62,291 nucleotides of DNA, from positions 1 through 62,291 of the forward strand of contig CAZIFQ010000018.1 of NCBI GenBank assembly GCA_964538375.1, in the 5' to 3' direction. The notes below the pieces were generated by a model. It was not told the origin of the DNA. It did not search any database and saw only the letters and a program-made list of their open reading frames with translations. Within the stretch, counting starts at the first letter, position 1; each line of letters opens with the position of its first letter. Source of the DNA: JAUUZQ01 sp964538375 (GTDB lineage: Bacteria; Bacteroidota; Bacteroidia; Bacteroidales; GCA-2748055). Both the position numbers and the translations under genes were made by a program. This document shows, piece by piece, positions 10,101 through 17,991 of this stretch.

Positions 10101-10271
10101 ATTTTGGTCTTGAATTATGTCATAGACCGTAGACTGAGCCAGTCCTTCTGAAACACTGTACTGATCAAAATAATATTTCTGAGAAATAGCGATACCTGGG
10201 AGGAGTAACAGGTATAAAAAAATTATTCGTCCTTTCGAACGAATAATTCTTTTTAATAAGTGTTGCATCAT
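7110..10271 (-). CDS. membrane sensor: two-component-type propeller repeats, Y_Y_Y domain, TM helix, coiled coil, SpoIIE/PP2C phosphatase
   Basis: A 1053-residue sensor. A signal sequence (LYLLLLPGIAIS) is followed by about fourteen short repeats of the Reg_prop kind (for example DNFWLGTQAGVTRFDG, GNIWFGHDGGRI), which form periplasmic beta-propellers. A Y_Y_Y-like Ig domain sits near 680-740, one TM helix near 745-770, and a short coiled coil follows. From about 815 there is a SpoIIE-type PP2C phosphatase (SGDFYWF, DCTGHGVPGAFMS, LFSDGYADQFGG). Such proteins are thought to turn a periplasmic cue into dephosphorylation of a cytoplasmic partner, often an anti-sigma-factor antagonist. The histidine-kinase module of classic hybrid systems is replaced by the phosphatase. 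It is the second gene of an operon, two bases behind the TPR-caspase gene. Confidence 0.88.
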   Translation of the reverse strand: MMQHLLKRIIRSKGRIIFLYLLLLPGIAISQKYYFDQYSVSEGLAQSTVYDIIQDQNDNFWLGTQAGVTRFDGLEFINYTAEDGMAENGVRAICEDEFGNIWFGHDGGRITRYNGKEFQIFLESELIFKTTITSIIEDADGRIWFTSDGSGAAVIENPSADIEALKYEKFTGSRLSDRVLSSMISNDGILHFVTDLVVKKYNYDSTKFDNLVLNGLPRYFNTTSILEDSRDNFWFGTFRGDLYEYEPGRDDTKMYDLIKLGMSTNWVSALFEDKYGNIWVGTWGGGVLRIDTENNVKIFDHRNGMPGKKIWAIMEDKEGNVLFGTHENGLCAFKGDYFVSYFDEDGLIHPQTWAIEQMSDNSFWIGTNQGISILKIDEQGSHINDFEKLKGEKVHFINEDKNGSIWIAADGQGIFTYAPSGRFNYDPRINSNINLNSITAQCIDNENNLWIGTLDGLIYYEIDNRKFDKLTQGSGLAGNKISSVYADRKDRIWVGMEGKGITIIDSTEFVSPDLGMNISPTCFVEDNNGIIWIGTEGRGVLAYDPSSEKITQHLTVNNGLLANLINLLNCDKNNNIYIGTNKGLNKYLQEDDKIYGFNKKSGFVGIETNRNATCLDNEGNVWFGTVIGITKYNPSLKSRSVMEPLTHITGLLVNYESYPIEENMSLQHGQNSLIFDYRCISLNPDAVQYQIRLEGIDPDWRPPGNQTQVNYPALPPKKYTFYVKAKNSDGIWNDPPIALSFHIKPPFYLTWWFIMSCVLTVGFIIFTYIKVRERALLKENRILEDKVKDRTAEVVAQKEELTEKNKDITDSIRYAKRIQIAILPPKSPFPNTFIMFKPKDIVSGDFYWFTEAGNKQFIAAVDCTGHGVPGAFMSIIGHNSLNKIVNQYGILEPAKILEELNKEVIGTLHQEGALGDVMDGMDLALIAYDTKSNIIEYAGAYNPMYLIRDGELIETKADRQAIGKSIDNDGKIFTTKEVAVQKGDVIYLFSDGYADQFGGDKLKKFKSKNMKELMVHIASKSIEEQRNILDETIERWRGAMEQVDDILVIGRKF

Positions 10272-10273
10272 AT

Positions 10274-12616
10274 TTAATAATCTTTCGGTATGAAGAAAAA
10301 TGTTCCGTTTTCATCTTCCAATCCAGCAATTTTTCCAAACATTGGTTTTTGCTGATTGTTTCCCTGCACAGCCGTAGATACCTTCTGTACAATACTTTCA
10401 ATAGGAATACAAGCATCAGGATTGTTTGCCAGTGTATTGGCAAAGGTCCTTGTAAACTGACTATTATCAACAGCTAATTCATATCCTGCTGAGGAGAATA
10501 CTTGTGAAGACTTAAATCTTGTTGACTCCCAGTCATCACAACTCTTTATTACGAGTGTTGAGCGCATGGCCTGGTAGAAACTTGGACCGGATTCGCAAGC
10601 GTCAGTTACTACAAGAGTATGGGTAACTGATTCCGGGTAAGTTTGCATGGATGCCTTCAATTGGTTCACGTTAAAATAGGTAAACTCATCATCCCTGCTG
10701 GCATCAACAGGAATCCAATATCCTGTTTCGTTTACAAATTTACCATGACCAGCATACCACACAAGAATTGATGATACCCTGTTACTTCTCAACAGGTCAC
10801 GCAACTCGATGGCAAAAAACTTCTCCATTTCAACCTTAGACATGTTTTTCTTTTCAATGAAATTATGAATCTGGTATTGAGACAAAGCTGTTTTCATTAA
10901 AGTAACGTCTTTTGTTGGTCCTTCCAGACTAGCAAAAGATTCATATTCTGAATTATTGATAAAGATGGCCCATGTTTTCCCCATAGGATTATCAGCATAG
11001 TTGGCAGATTCACGGTTAAGCTTAAAATCTACATTCGATATATTTCCATAAGAATCTTCTGCGGTAACTGTAAATTTACCCCTGTTCTCAACACGAACCC
11101 TTGCAGAAAATATCGGATCGAGATCGTCAGGAATGTAGCTTGCTGCCACATCATCAATATAGATTGATTTGATATTACTTTCATCTGAAATTTTACCTTC
11201 AACATATATTACCGGGTCGTCAGTATCGAGGAAAATAATGTGATTATCAGACGCATAAGGAGCAATAATATTAACTTCAGGATTATCTGTTTCGGTTCTG
11301 ATCACATTAAAAATGGCAGTTTCTGAATTATCATATATATCTGTCACCTCAACGGTAATCTGATCTGCATTTCTTAAATTTATACTTGCCAAAAATTTAT
11401 ACCCATTCTCATTTTCTGTTGGCTGCACAGTAAAATCATTCACTTTCAATGATTTTAAAGCACTTTCATCTTCAATCAAACCCGTAAGAGGAATAACATC
11501 AATCCCCCTGGGAATATTTACAGTTAAATCTTCCAGTGAAGCGGGATCCATCAGCGTAACCAGCGGCTTGTTTTCCTCCCTGTTTATTTCAAACATACGT
11601 TCTTCTGCCTGTGCAAAAAGACGCTGTGCATTACCGTCATACTCCGACATCTCAAGAAGCTTCTCATAATCGGTCATCGCAGATTCGAAATCTCTCATGG
11701 CTTCATATGACCTTGCTCTTTTATAAAATACCTCAGCTTTTGTTGGGTCAATTTCCAGTGCGTTAGTGTAATCTACCAGCGCATCTGAATGTCGACTCAA
11801 TAATTGGTAAAAATCTCCTCTCAGGACATACAAATCAGGATCATTCTTAAACATGTTCAATGCAATTGAAATATCATCAACTGCTTTGGTGAGGTTCATT
11901 TGCTTGGCATATATCTGACTCCTAAGCATTAATCCTTCCTTATATCGAGAATTAATTCTGATAACATTATTTACAGATGTCATTGACATTGCTAGATTCT
12001 CCCGGTTATAAGACAACAAAGCAAGTGCATAGTGGGAATCCACTACATTTCCATTCTTGCGAATGGACTTTTGATATGCTTCCTGGGCTTCATCGAAAAG
12101 CTCCAGCTTCTCATAAACTTGCCCCAGGTTATAGAAATTAACTTCATTCTCCTTCAACCTGAGTGCTTTTTTGCAATCCTCAAGCGCCTCATCATACTTT
12201 TTCAATTCAAGAAAAACCTGGGTTCTAATCTGATATGCTTCCACATAGTTCGACTTTTTGCTGATTGCATCATTAAGTTTGGCAAGAGCTTTCCCAAACT
12301 CTCCACTTTGATAATATGCTTTACCGGCGTTGTAGTGGACTTTCTCATCTTTTGGTAAAAATACCAACGCTCTCTCGTAATCAGCAGCTGCTTCAGCATA
12401 GTTACCCAGCTTTTCATATGTTACAGCTCTGCTCACATAGGCTTTTTCGTATTCAGGATCTACATCAACTGCTTTTGTATACTGCAGTATTGCATCCTCA
12501 TACTGTTTTACATCAAAGAATTTATCTCCAGCTTTATAAAAACTTTTGGCTGATTGTCCATATGCAAAAGTTGCAAATATCGACAAGGTGATTACAAAAA
12601 CTATATGTCGTTTCAT
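10274..12616 (-). CDS. secreted TPR protein with C-terminal caspase-like (C14) peptidase domain
   Basis: A 780-residue protein with a signal peptide (MKRHIVFVITLSIFATFAYG). TPR repeats fill residues 20-345 (KAYVSRAVTYEKLGNYAEAA and similar), and two Ig-like domains span roughly 350-540. A caspase-like domain runs from about 545, with the catalytic His in WYAGHGKF near 622 and the catalytic Cys in VTDACESG near 673. Bacterial caspase-like proteases cleave after basic or acidic residues and are linked to stress signalling or regulated death. The signal peptide would put this one in the periplasm or at the surface. It directly precedes the propeller/SpoIIE gene in one operon, which suggests a shared signalling path. 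Confidence 0.87.
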   Translation of the reverse strand: MKRHIVFVITLSIFATFAYGQSAKSFYKAGDKFFDVKQYEDAILQYTKAVDVDPEYEKAYVSRAVTYEKLGNYAEAAADYERALVFLPKDEKVHYNAGKAYYQSGEFGKALAKLNDAISKKSNYVEAYQIRTQVFLELKKYDEALEDCKKALRLKENEVNFYNLGQVYEKLELFDEAQEAYQKSIRKNGNVVDSHYALALLSYNRENLAMSMTSVNNVIRINSRYKEGLMLRSQIYAKQMNLTKAVDDISIALNMFKNDPDLYVLRGDFYQLLSRHSDALVDYTNALEIDPTKAEVFYKRARSYEAMRDFESAMTDYEKLLEMSEYDGNAQRLFAQAEERMFEINREENKPLVTLMDPASLEDLTVNIPRGIDVIPLTGLIEDESALKSLKVNDFTVQPTENENGYKFLASINLRNADQITVEVTDIYDNSETAIFNVIRTETDNPEVNIIAPYASDNHIIFLDTDDPVIYVEGKISDESNIKSIYIDDVAASYIPDDLDPIFSARVRVENRGKFTVTAEDSYGNISNVDFKLNRESANYADNPMGKTWAIFINNSEYESFASLEGPTKDVTLMKTALSQYQIHNFIEKKNMSKVEMEKFFAIELRDLLRSNRVSSILVWYAGHGKFVNETGYWIPVDASRDDEFTYFNVNQLKASMQTYPESVTHTLVVTDACESGPSFYQAMRSTLVIKSCDDWESTRFKSSQVFSSAGYELAVDNSQFTRTFANTLANNPDACIPIESIVQKVSTAVQGNNQQKPMFGKIAGLEDENGTFFFIPKDY

Positions 12617-12653
12617 GATTACTTATTTTTCTTTTCTACGGAATTAAGAGTTA

Positions 12654-12686
12654 TAAAGTTACTCCTAGCACCCTAATTTACACAAA
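12654..12686 (-). promoter_or_regulatory. possible promoter of the TPR-caspase/sensor operon
   Basis: On the minus strand TTTG (12683-12686) is followed after 21 bases by TAACTTTA (12654-12661). The -7 box differs from TAnnTTTG in its last base and the spacing is two bases long, so this is only a candidate. Confidence 0.3.
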
Positions 12687-12737
12687 TTTACCTTTTTTAT
12701 CCACTAACTGCTATAATTATTGTTACGAATCTGTTTC

Positions 12738-13790
12738 TTAAGTATTATAAAACACTCCCAACTCACCTCCTTGAAAATCAAGTGTTTCATTTGGCTCTTT
12801 TCGAATTTTTGGGGCCTCAATACCTTGAGAAAATTTCATTTTTCCCCTGAAAACCCTGGCTTCATCCCAAAGTTTTTCAGCAATAAATGCCTCGTGAATC
12901 TCCCTGCCTCCTTCAACCATCACTGATTGAACCTTTTGTTCATATAATTCGTTAAGCACATCTTCCAGGGAAAAATCATGATCAATCATAACACTCTTAT
13001 GCATCCCCGAAAATTGTTCATGCATACAGGAGAAGATTAATGTATCCTGGCTATTGTCAAAAATATTAGCGCTTTCCGGCAAACGACCTTTCCTGTCAAA
13101 AGTAATTCTTAGAGGACTATTTCCAGTCCATCTGCGCACATTCAATTTCGGATTATCTGCAATGATTGTGTTGGTACCCACCATTATACCGGCTTCTTCC
13201 GACCTCCATTTATGCACCAGGGTTCTTGACACCTCGTCGGTAATCCAGTTTGTGCCAATGGGATCGCCTTCCTGCCTGCTAATATCGATGTAACCATCCA
13301 TGGTCTCCGCCCATTTTAAAATGATATACGGCCTTTTCTTCCTGTGGAATTTAAAAAACCTCCTGTTCAGGAATTCTCCCTCCTTCTCCAATACACCAAC
13401 ATCCACTTCTATACCCGCATTACGTAATGATGCAATTCCATTTCCACTAACACTGGGAAAGGGATCAGAATTTGAGACCACTACCCTGGGAATTTCATGC
13501 TTCTGTATAAGTAAACTGCAAGGCGGTGTCTTCCCGTAATGAGAACATGGTTCCAGGTTTATATACATAGTTGAGTTCTTTAGCAATGATTTATCTTTCA
13601 CCTGCCTTATGGCCATTACTTCGGCATGAGGACCCCCATATTCATGATGATACCCCTCCCCGATAATCTTATCATCATGCACTATTACACTCCCGACCAG
13701 CGGATTTGTTTTCGTGAGACCAAAGCCGTGTGATGCAAGTTCCAAACACCTGCGCATATAAACTTCATCGCTATTTAGTATCTCATTCAT
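12738..13790 (-). CDS. ribD: bifunctional riboflavin biosynthesis protein RibD (deaminase/reductase)
   Basis: A 350-residue protein that catalyses the second and third steps of riboflavin synthesis: deamination of diaminohydroxyphosphoribosylaminopyrimidine, then NADPH-dependent reduction of the ribose. The N-terminal cytidine-deaminase-like domain has the zinc motifs HAEVMAI and EPCSHYGKTPPCS. The C-terminal DHFR-like reductase domain begins near 150 (RPYIILKWAETMDGYI) and ends with VMVEGGREIHEAFI. The length is normal. It is divergent from prmC with only 19 bases between the two start codons. Confidence 0.95.
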   Translation of the reverse strand: MNEILNSDEVYMRRCLELASHGFGLTKTNPLVGSVIVHDDKIIGEGYHHEYGGPHAEVMAIRQVKDKSLLKNSTMYINLEPCSHYGKTPPCSLLIQKHEIPRVVVSNSDPFPSVSGNGIASLRNAGIEVDVGVLEKEGEFLNRRFFKFHRKKRPYIILKWAETMDGYIDISRQEGDPIGTNWITDEVSRTLVHKWRSEEAGIMVGTNTIIADNPKLNVRRWTGNSPLRITFDRKGRLPESANIFDNSQDTLIFSCMHEQFSGMHKSVMIDHDFSLEDVLNELYEQKVQSVMVEGGREIHEAFIAEKLWDEARVFRGKMKFSQGIEAPKIRKEPNETLDFQGGELGVFYNT

Positions 13791-13797
13791 TATTAAT

Positions 13798-13805
13798 TAT
13801 CTTTG
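13798..13805 (+). promoter_or_regulatory. -7 box very close to the prmC start codon
   Basis: TATCTTTG is a perfect TAnnTTTG box, but it ends only four bases before the prmC ATG. If used, transcription would start at or next to the ATG and give a leaderless mRNA. The -33 region lies inside the start of ribD and shows only TTTA. Treat as a candidate. Confidence 0.4.
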
Positions 13806-13809
13806 AATC

Positions 13810-14670
13810 ATGGGTTCAAATGACATAACAATATCAGAACTTAAGCGCTCTCTGACAAATGAATTGACCTCCATTTTTTCACCAGGTGAAGCACAGTCAC
13901 ATTCAAAACTGATACTGGAACACCTGGGATTCTCAGGAATTTCCATTCTTAGAGAGCCATCTACTGTTATTGATAGCAAAATTCAAGCCGAAATTAAAAA
14001 AATTGTTGATGAATTAAGAACCAATAAGCCAATTCAATATATTCTAGGTGAAACGGAGTTTCACGGCTTACTGATAAAAGTCGATAAAAACGTGCTCATT
14101 CCACGCCAGGAAACTGAAGAACTGGTCTCGATAATTATAAAAAATAATAACCATAATAATCCTAAAATTCTTGATGTAGGAACAGGAAGCGCTTGCATTG
14201 CAATTGCATTGGCAAGAAACATTAAAGGGGCTGAACTAATTGCTATGGATGTTGACCCCGGAGCCATAAGTATTGCAAAGAAAAACGCCAGGAATAATAA
14301 AGTAGATATTGAATTTCTTACGGAAAGTCTATTTGATTTTAAGACTATTCCTGGTGAGAAAAAATTAGATATACTGGTTAGTAATCCTCCATATGTTACC
14401 GAATCAGAACGAGAACAAATGGCTCCAAATGTTACTGAATTTGAACCGGGGATTGCTCTTTTCGTTGCGAATAATGATCCATTGATTTTTTACAGGGAAA
14501 TCATCCGGATTGCTAAAAATATTCTGAATGATGATGGGAGCATTTGGCTTGAAATTAATGAAGCCCTGGGTAAAGAAACTAAAGATTTATTTTTAAGAAA
14601 CGGATATAATAGCGTAGCCCTGCTGAAAGATATTCATGAAAAGGACAGGTTTATCAAAGCAGAAAGATAA
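13810..14670 (+). CDS. prmC: release factor glutamine methyltransferase PrmC (HemK)
   Basis: A 286-residue SAM-dependent enzyme that N5-methylates the glutamine of the GGQ motif in RF1 and RF2. The N-terminal helical domain ends near residue 75 (KPIQYILGETEFHGL). Motif I is ILDVGTGSACIAIAL, and the catalytic NPPY motif is present as LVSNPPYVTESE. The length is typical. It is followed after one base by recX, and its substrate gene prfB lies next on the same strand, a sensible functional grouping. Confidence 0.95.
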   Translation: MGSNDITISELKRSLTNELTSIFSPGEAQSHSKLILEHLGFSGISILREPSTVIDSKIQAEIKKIVDELRTNKPIQYILGETEFHGLLIKVDKNVLIPRQETEELVSIIIKNNNHNNPKILDVGTGSACIAIALARNIKGAELIAMDVDPGAISIAKKNARNNKVDIEFLTESLFDFKTIPGEKKLDILVSNPPYVTESEREQMAPNVTEFEPGIALFVANNDPLIFYREIIRIAKNILNDDGSIWLEINEALGKETKDLFLRNGYNSVALLKDIHEKDRFIKAER

Positions 14671-14671
14671 C

Positions 14672-15130
14672 ATGAGTGAATTTAGACAAATACTGGACCG
14701 TGCAGCTCATCTGTGCAGTACAAGTGAAAGATGCCAAAATGATGTCCGCATAAAGATGATAAGCTGGGGACTAAAGGAAGAGGATGCAGATAAAGCCATT
14801 AAATATCTCAATGAGAACCATTTTATTGATGACCGTCGTTATGCGACATATTTTGTTCGTGATAAACTTAAATTCAATAAATGGGGACGTATAAAAATAA
14901 AGTATGCCCTGCGTCAGAAGAAAGTGGACACGTCTATCATCGAAGATTCAATCTCACAAATTGATACTGAGATTTACAATGACATTTTAGACAAAATATT
15001 GCTTTCCAAAATCAAATCTGTTGGTCCACCCGATACGGCCCAAAACAAATCAAAGTTATTACGATATGCTGCACAGAAAGGATTTACGGCATCAGAAATC
15101 TTTGATTCTTTATCCAGAATCAATTGTTAA
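14672..15130 (+). CDS. recX: regulatory protein RecX
   Basis: A 152-residue modulator that binds RecA filaments and limits recombinase activity. It is rich in charged helices arranged as three-helix repeats: the family pattern of R/K, then a WG-L-E-DAD segment (ISWGLKEEDADKAIKYL), then NHFIDDRRYATYFVRDK. I use the ATG one base after the prmC stop; a longer in-frame reading back into prmC is not conserved-looking. The ribD-prmC-recX grouping is common in Bacteroidota. Confidence 0.88.
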   Translation: MSEFRQILDRAAHLCSTSERCQNDVRIKMISWGLKEEDADKAIKYLNENHFIDDRRYATYFVRDKLKFNKWGRIKIKYALRQKKVDTSIIEDSISQIDTEIYNDILDKILLSKIKSVGPPDTAQNKSKLLRYAAQKGFTASEIFDSLSRINC

Positions 15131-15182
15131 TCCTCAACTTTGACCCCTCAATTCAAACTGTTACATTTACAAAAAATACACT

Positions 15183-16272
15183 ATGATAATTACAGAAGAA
15201 CTCAAAGGTCTCTATGAACGCCTGGCTGAGTTGAGGAGGCATCTTTGACGTAGATGAGAAACTACGAACCATTGAAGAGGAAGAGAAAGTTACCCAATCC
15301 CCCGATTTTTGGAATGATCCCAAAAAAGCTGAAGAGCAGTTAAGAAGTATTTCACGAATAAAATCCTGGACCAAATCGTTTGCGGAAGTTGAAACTGCTG
15401 TAGATGATCTGAAAGTTCTGGCTGAGTTTCTTGATGCTGGTGAAGCAAGCGAAAAGGAAGTTGAAGAGCAATTAAGTAATGCACTCAGATTAACAGAAGA
15501 TTTGGAATCGAAAAACATGCTGCAGAATGAGGAAGACAGCATGAGTGCCATACTGAAAATTAATCCGGGAGCAGGTGGAACAGAAAGTGCTGACTGGGCA
15601 GAGATGCTTATGCGAATGTATATTCGCTATGGCGAAAGAAATAAATTCAAAGTCAGGGAACTGCATTATCTACCTGGTGATGAAGCAGGAATAAAGACTG
15701 TAACACTTGAATTTACAGGGGACTATGCTTACGGTTATCTAAAGGGGGAATCTGGAGTACATCGCCTGGTGCGCCTCTCACCATTTGATTCTGCCAACAG
15801 AAGACACACTTCTTTTGCCTCGGTTTTTGTAGCTCCGGTAATCGATGACAGTATTGAAATTGTAATCAATCCGGCTGACCTGGAATGGGATACTTTCCGA
15901 TCAGGAGGTGCAGGAGGACAAAATGTTAACAAAGTAGAAACCGGTGTACGAGTAAGGCACCTGCCAAGCGGAATTACAGTTGATAATACTGAAACCCGTT
16001 CACAACATAAGAACAGGGAAAATGCCATGCGGATTCTACGCTCTCATCTATATGAGATTGAGCTACAGAAACGTCGTGACAAACAGGCCGCAGTTGAAGG
16101 ATCAAAGAAGAAGATCGAATGGGGATCTCAGATCAGGAACTACGTAATGCATCCGTATAAGATGGTTAAAGACCTTCGTACAAACCATGAAACAAGCAAT
16201 GTTCAGGCAGTGATGGACGGTGATTTAGGAGCGTTTATCAAGAATTACCTGATGCAATTTGGCGGAGATTAA
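15183..16272 (+). CDS. prfB: peptide chain release factor 2, expressed by programmed +1 frameshift
   Basis: RF2 recognises UAA and UGA stop codons. The first 21 codons (MIITEELKGLYERLAELRRHL) end at an in-frame TGA (15246-15248). Reading resumes in the +1 frame at GAC and continues for 341 codons to TAA, giving 362 residues, the normal RF2 length. The +1 part contains the peptide anticodon-like RLSPFDSANRRHTSF region and the catalytic GGQ in SGGAGGQNVNKVETG. Without the shift only a 21-residue peptide would be made, so the gene autoregulates on RF2 level as in other bacteria. It lies downstream of prmC, whose product methylates the GGQ glutamine. Confidence 0.95.
15234..15249 (+). promoter_or_regulatory. 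RF2 programmed frameshift site (AGGAGG, CAT, CTT TGA C)
   Basis: AGGAGG occupies 15234-15239, a three-base spacer follows, and CTT TGA C occupies 15243-15249. Composition and spacing are the same as in the E. coli prfB shift site (AGGGGG, TAT, CTT TGA C). The internal anti-SD pairing and slow decoding of TGA drive the shift from CUU to UUU. Confidence 0.93.
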
Positions 16273-16468
16273 AATTCATGTTTATGGCAGAAACACACAC
16301 ATAAAAATGTCCAATTGTAAGGACGTCAAGCACACCCTCATATAAATCATCTTTCGTTAGCATAAACATATCCATTGCAAGTTTGCAGGTATATAGTTCC
16401 CCACCTCCTGCGGTTATCATTGCGGAGACACCTATTTCAAAAGAGTAAATGATCCAAGTGCAAGGGTG
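16273..16468 (-). pseudogene. C-terminal remnant of a DsrE/DsrF/DsrH-like protein
   Basis: Minus-strand translation gives SFEIGVSAMITAGGGELYTC, then KLAMDMFMLTKDDL, then YEGVLDVLTIGHFY. From memory this resembles the end of DsrE/F/H-like sulfur-relay family proteins (CKMxxDMFxLxxxDFxxxVxxVLTVGEFYE). No start and no N-terminal half remain, because an in-frame TAG lies at 16469-16471. After HFY the frame runs through a short CA-rich stretch and loses similarity before running into the prfB antisense strand. I infer a decayed gene rather than a functional small protein. Confidence 0.5.
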
Positions 16469-16494
16469 CTACCGAACTACGGGAAGAGTGGGGT

Positions 16495-17739
16495 TTAAAA
16501 ATCCTCATCTTCGCCCAAATCACCGCCTGTTGGTTCATAATAGCCCCTTGGCGTCAAACTGAAATTCTTCCCATTCCATTCGTAATAAACTTCATGCTCA
16601 AACTGGCCATACCCGGTTAACTCGGAGTCAAATGAATTAGCTGCTGACGGAACTACTGCCTTTACAACATTTCTGAAGCTGGTAATAACGATCCAGATAT
16701 CCTCCCAATTCAAAGATTCACCAGACAATTCTGATAGTTCCTCAACGGGACTTGACGAAAAAAATTGAATGATGGAATCTGGCTCTGCCTGAGTAAAATT
16801 ATGCTCAAAAATATCATAAAGAAAAAATGAACTAAAAAAAACTTCTGATTGTCCCCATTCACCATCATCTTCATTAAGATCTCCAATGTAAACAAAAGAT
16901 GACTCATACTCAGAAACAAACATATAATAGAGCCCTTCTTCCTTATTACAGAAAACCTTGTATTCATCAAACCCTGAAGTTCCATCGCCTGATGTTATTT
17001 CTGAAAAATACTTCCCATCCTTAACAGATATCGGTATATATCCACCCCAATCACTTCCAATAAAAAGATCACCCTTGTAATCTACAATTCCATTAAAATA
17101 CTCCCTGAATAAGTTCAAATAAATATAATCATCATGCATCTGGAACAGATCACTATACCAGTTGTTAATATCCATCTCAGTAATACAAGCATCCTGCCAC
17201 TTGTCCCCAGGATATACCTCCAAAATCTCAAATTTAAAACTACTTCCATACAGAGGCTCCGAAGTAAACAATTCCTCATATTCATCCTCAATCAACTCAA
17301 GCAATCCCACTACTTGCAAATCGCGCGTGTCCTTTAGTTGGACAATCCTCGACTCCCCCTCTTCATTGCTGATTTTAAAACTTTTAATCCGGCTATTAGA
17401 CTTCCAATGCTTTTTAGTTCCATACCCATTCTTGAACATCACGTAGCGCATATAATCAGGATACCTGAAATCAAGCTGTATGTATTCTCCTACTCCGGAT
17501 CCTTTTACCCCTTCACTCCAGGAGGCATCAGATCCATCCATTAGATTGTCTGGTGAAAAATTGGCCGTGGAACTGGGTGCAAGTGTTGAACTGGCAGTAG
17601 TTAAAGGCCTATACATATCAGCCTCTGCAGCAGGATTCAGATATACCCCTTGTGCAAATAATGATGAAAAAGAGATGGCTAATACTATAAAAAATAAGAA
17701 GAATCCCTTTGATCTCGTGATGAATATGATCGCTTTCAT
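16495..17739 (-). CDS. secreted protein with NADase-type glycan-binding (discoidin-like) domain
   Basis: A 414-residue protein. The start MKAIIFITRSKGFFLFFIVL gives a good signal peptide ending SSLFAQ; an upstream ATG 31 codons earlier would only add a second hydrophobic stretch. Residues 40-200 read ASSTLAPSSTANFSPDNLMD, then GSDASWSEGVKGSGVGEYIQ, then NGYGTKKHWKSNSRIKSFKI. This is the pattern of the NADase-type glycan-binding domain (F5/8-like beta sandwich). The rest is acidic and aromatic-rich without a family I recognise. A surface or periplasmic carbohydrate-binding role is inferred only. It is a single gene, convergent with prfB. Confidence 0.6.
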   Translation of the reverse strand: MKAIIFITRSKGFFLFFIVLAISFSSLFAQGVYLNPAAEADMYRPLTTASSTLAPSSTANFSPDNLMDGSDASWSEGVKGSGVGEYIQLDFRYPDYMRYVMFKNGYGTKKHWKSNSRIKSFKISNEEGESRIVQLKDTRDLQVVGLLELIEDEYEELFTSEPLYGSSFKFEILEVYPGDKWQDACITEMDINNWYSDLFQMHDDYIYLNLFREYFNGIVDYKGDLFIGSDWGGYIPISVKDGKYFSEITSGDGTSGFDEYKVFCNKEEGLYYMFVSEYESSFVYIGDLNEDDGEWGQSEVFFSSFFLYDIFEHNFTQAEPDSIIQFFSSSPVEELSELSGESLNWEDIWIVITSFRNVVKAVVPSAANSFDSELTGYGQFEHEVYYEWNGKNFSLTPRGYYEPTGGDLGEDEDF

Positions 17740-17991
17740 AACTGTTGGATTTAGAATAAAACACAATTTAAGGAATATGTGGGAATTAGGCAAAGAGGAA
17801 GCTGAAAAGAGAATGAAATGATAGAATTTCAAGTTTGGATTATTCTTTAAAAACTTATCTCATTGATAATCTATATATTATGTGTATTATAAAAAATATT
17901 TCGTCAAAAAAATAGCAATTTACTTGATTTTAGTTTACACATGTCATAATATTGTACGAAATTCGTTTGTTTTTACATAATTCGTAAAGTA

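Noticed and set aside
15183..15250. prfB as a broken gene because of the early in-frame TGA
   Set aside because: The AGGAGG-CAT-CTT-TGA-C site is the known RF2 frameshift signal and the +1 frame gives a complete protein.
15153..15551. 132-codon minus-strand frame over the start of prfB
   Set aside because: Low-complexity Ser-rich shadow of the RF2 coding strand; no family features.
17740..17832. longer N-terminus of the glycan-binding protein
   Set aside because: The added 31 residues would place a second hydrophobic stretch before a perfectly good signal peptide starting at the inner ATG.
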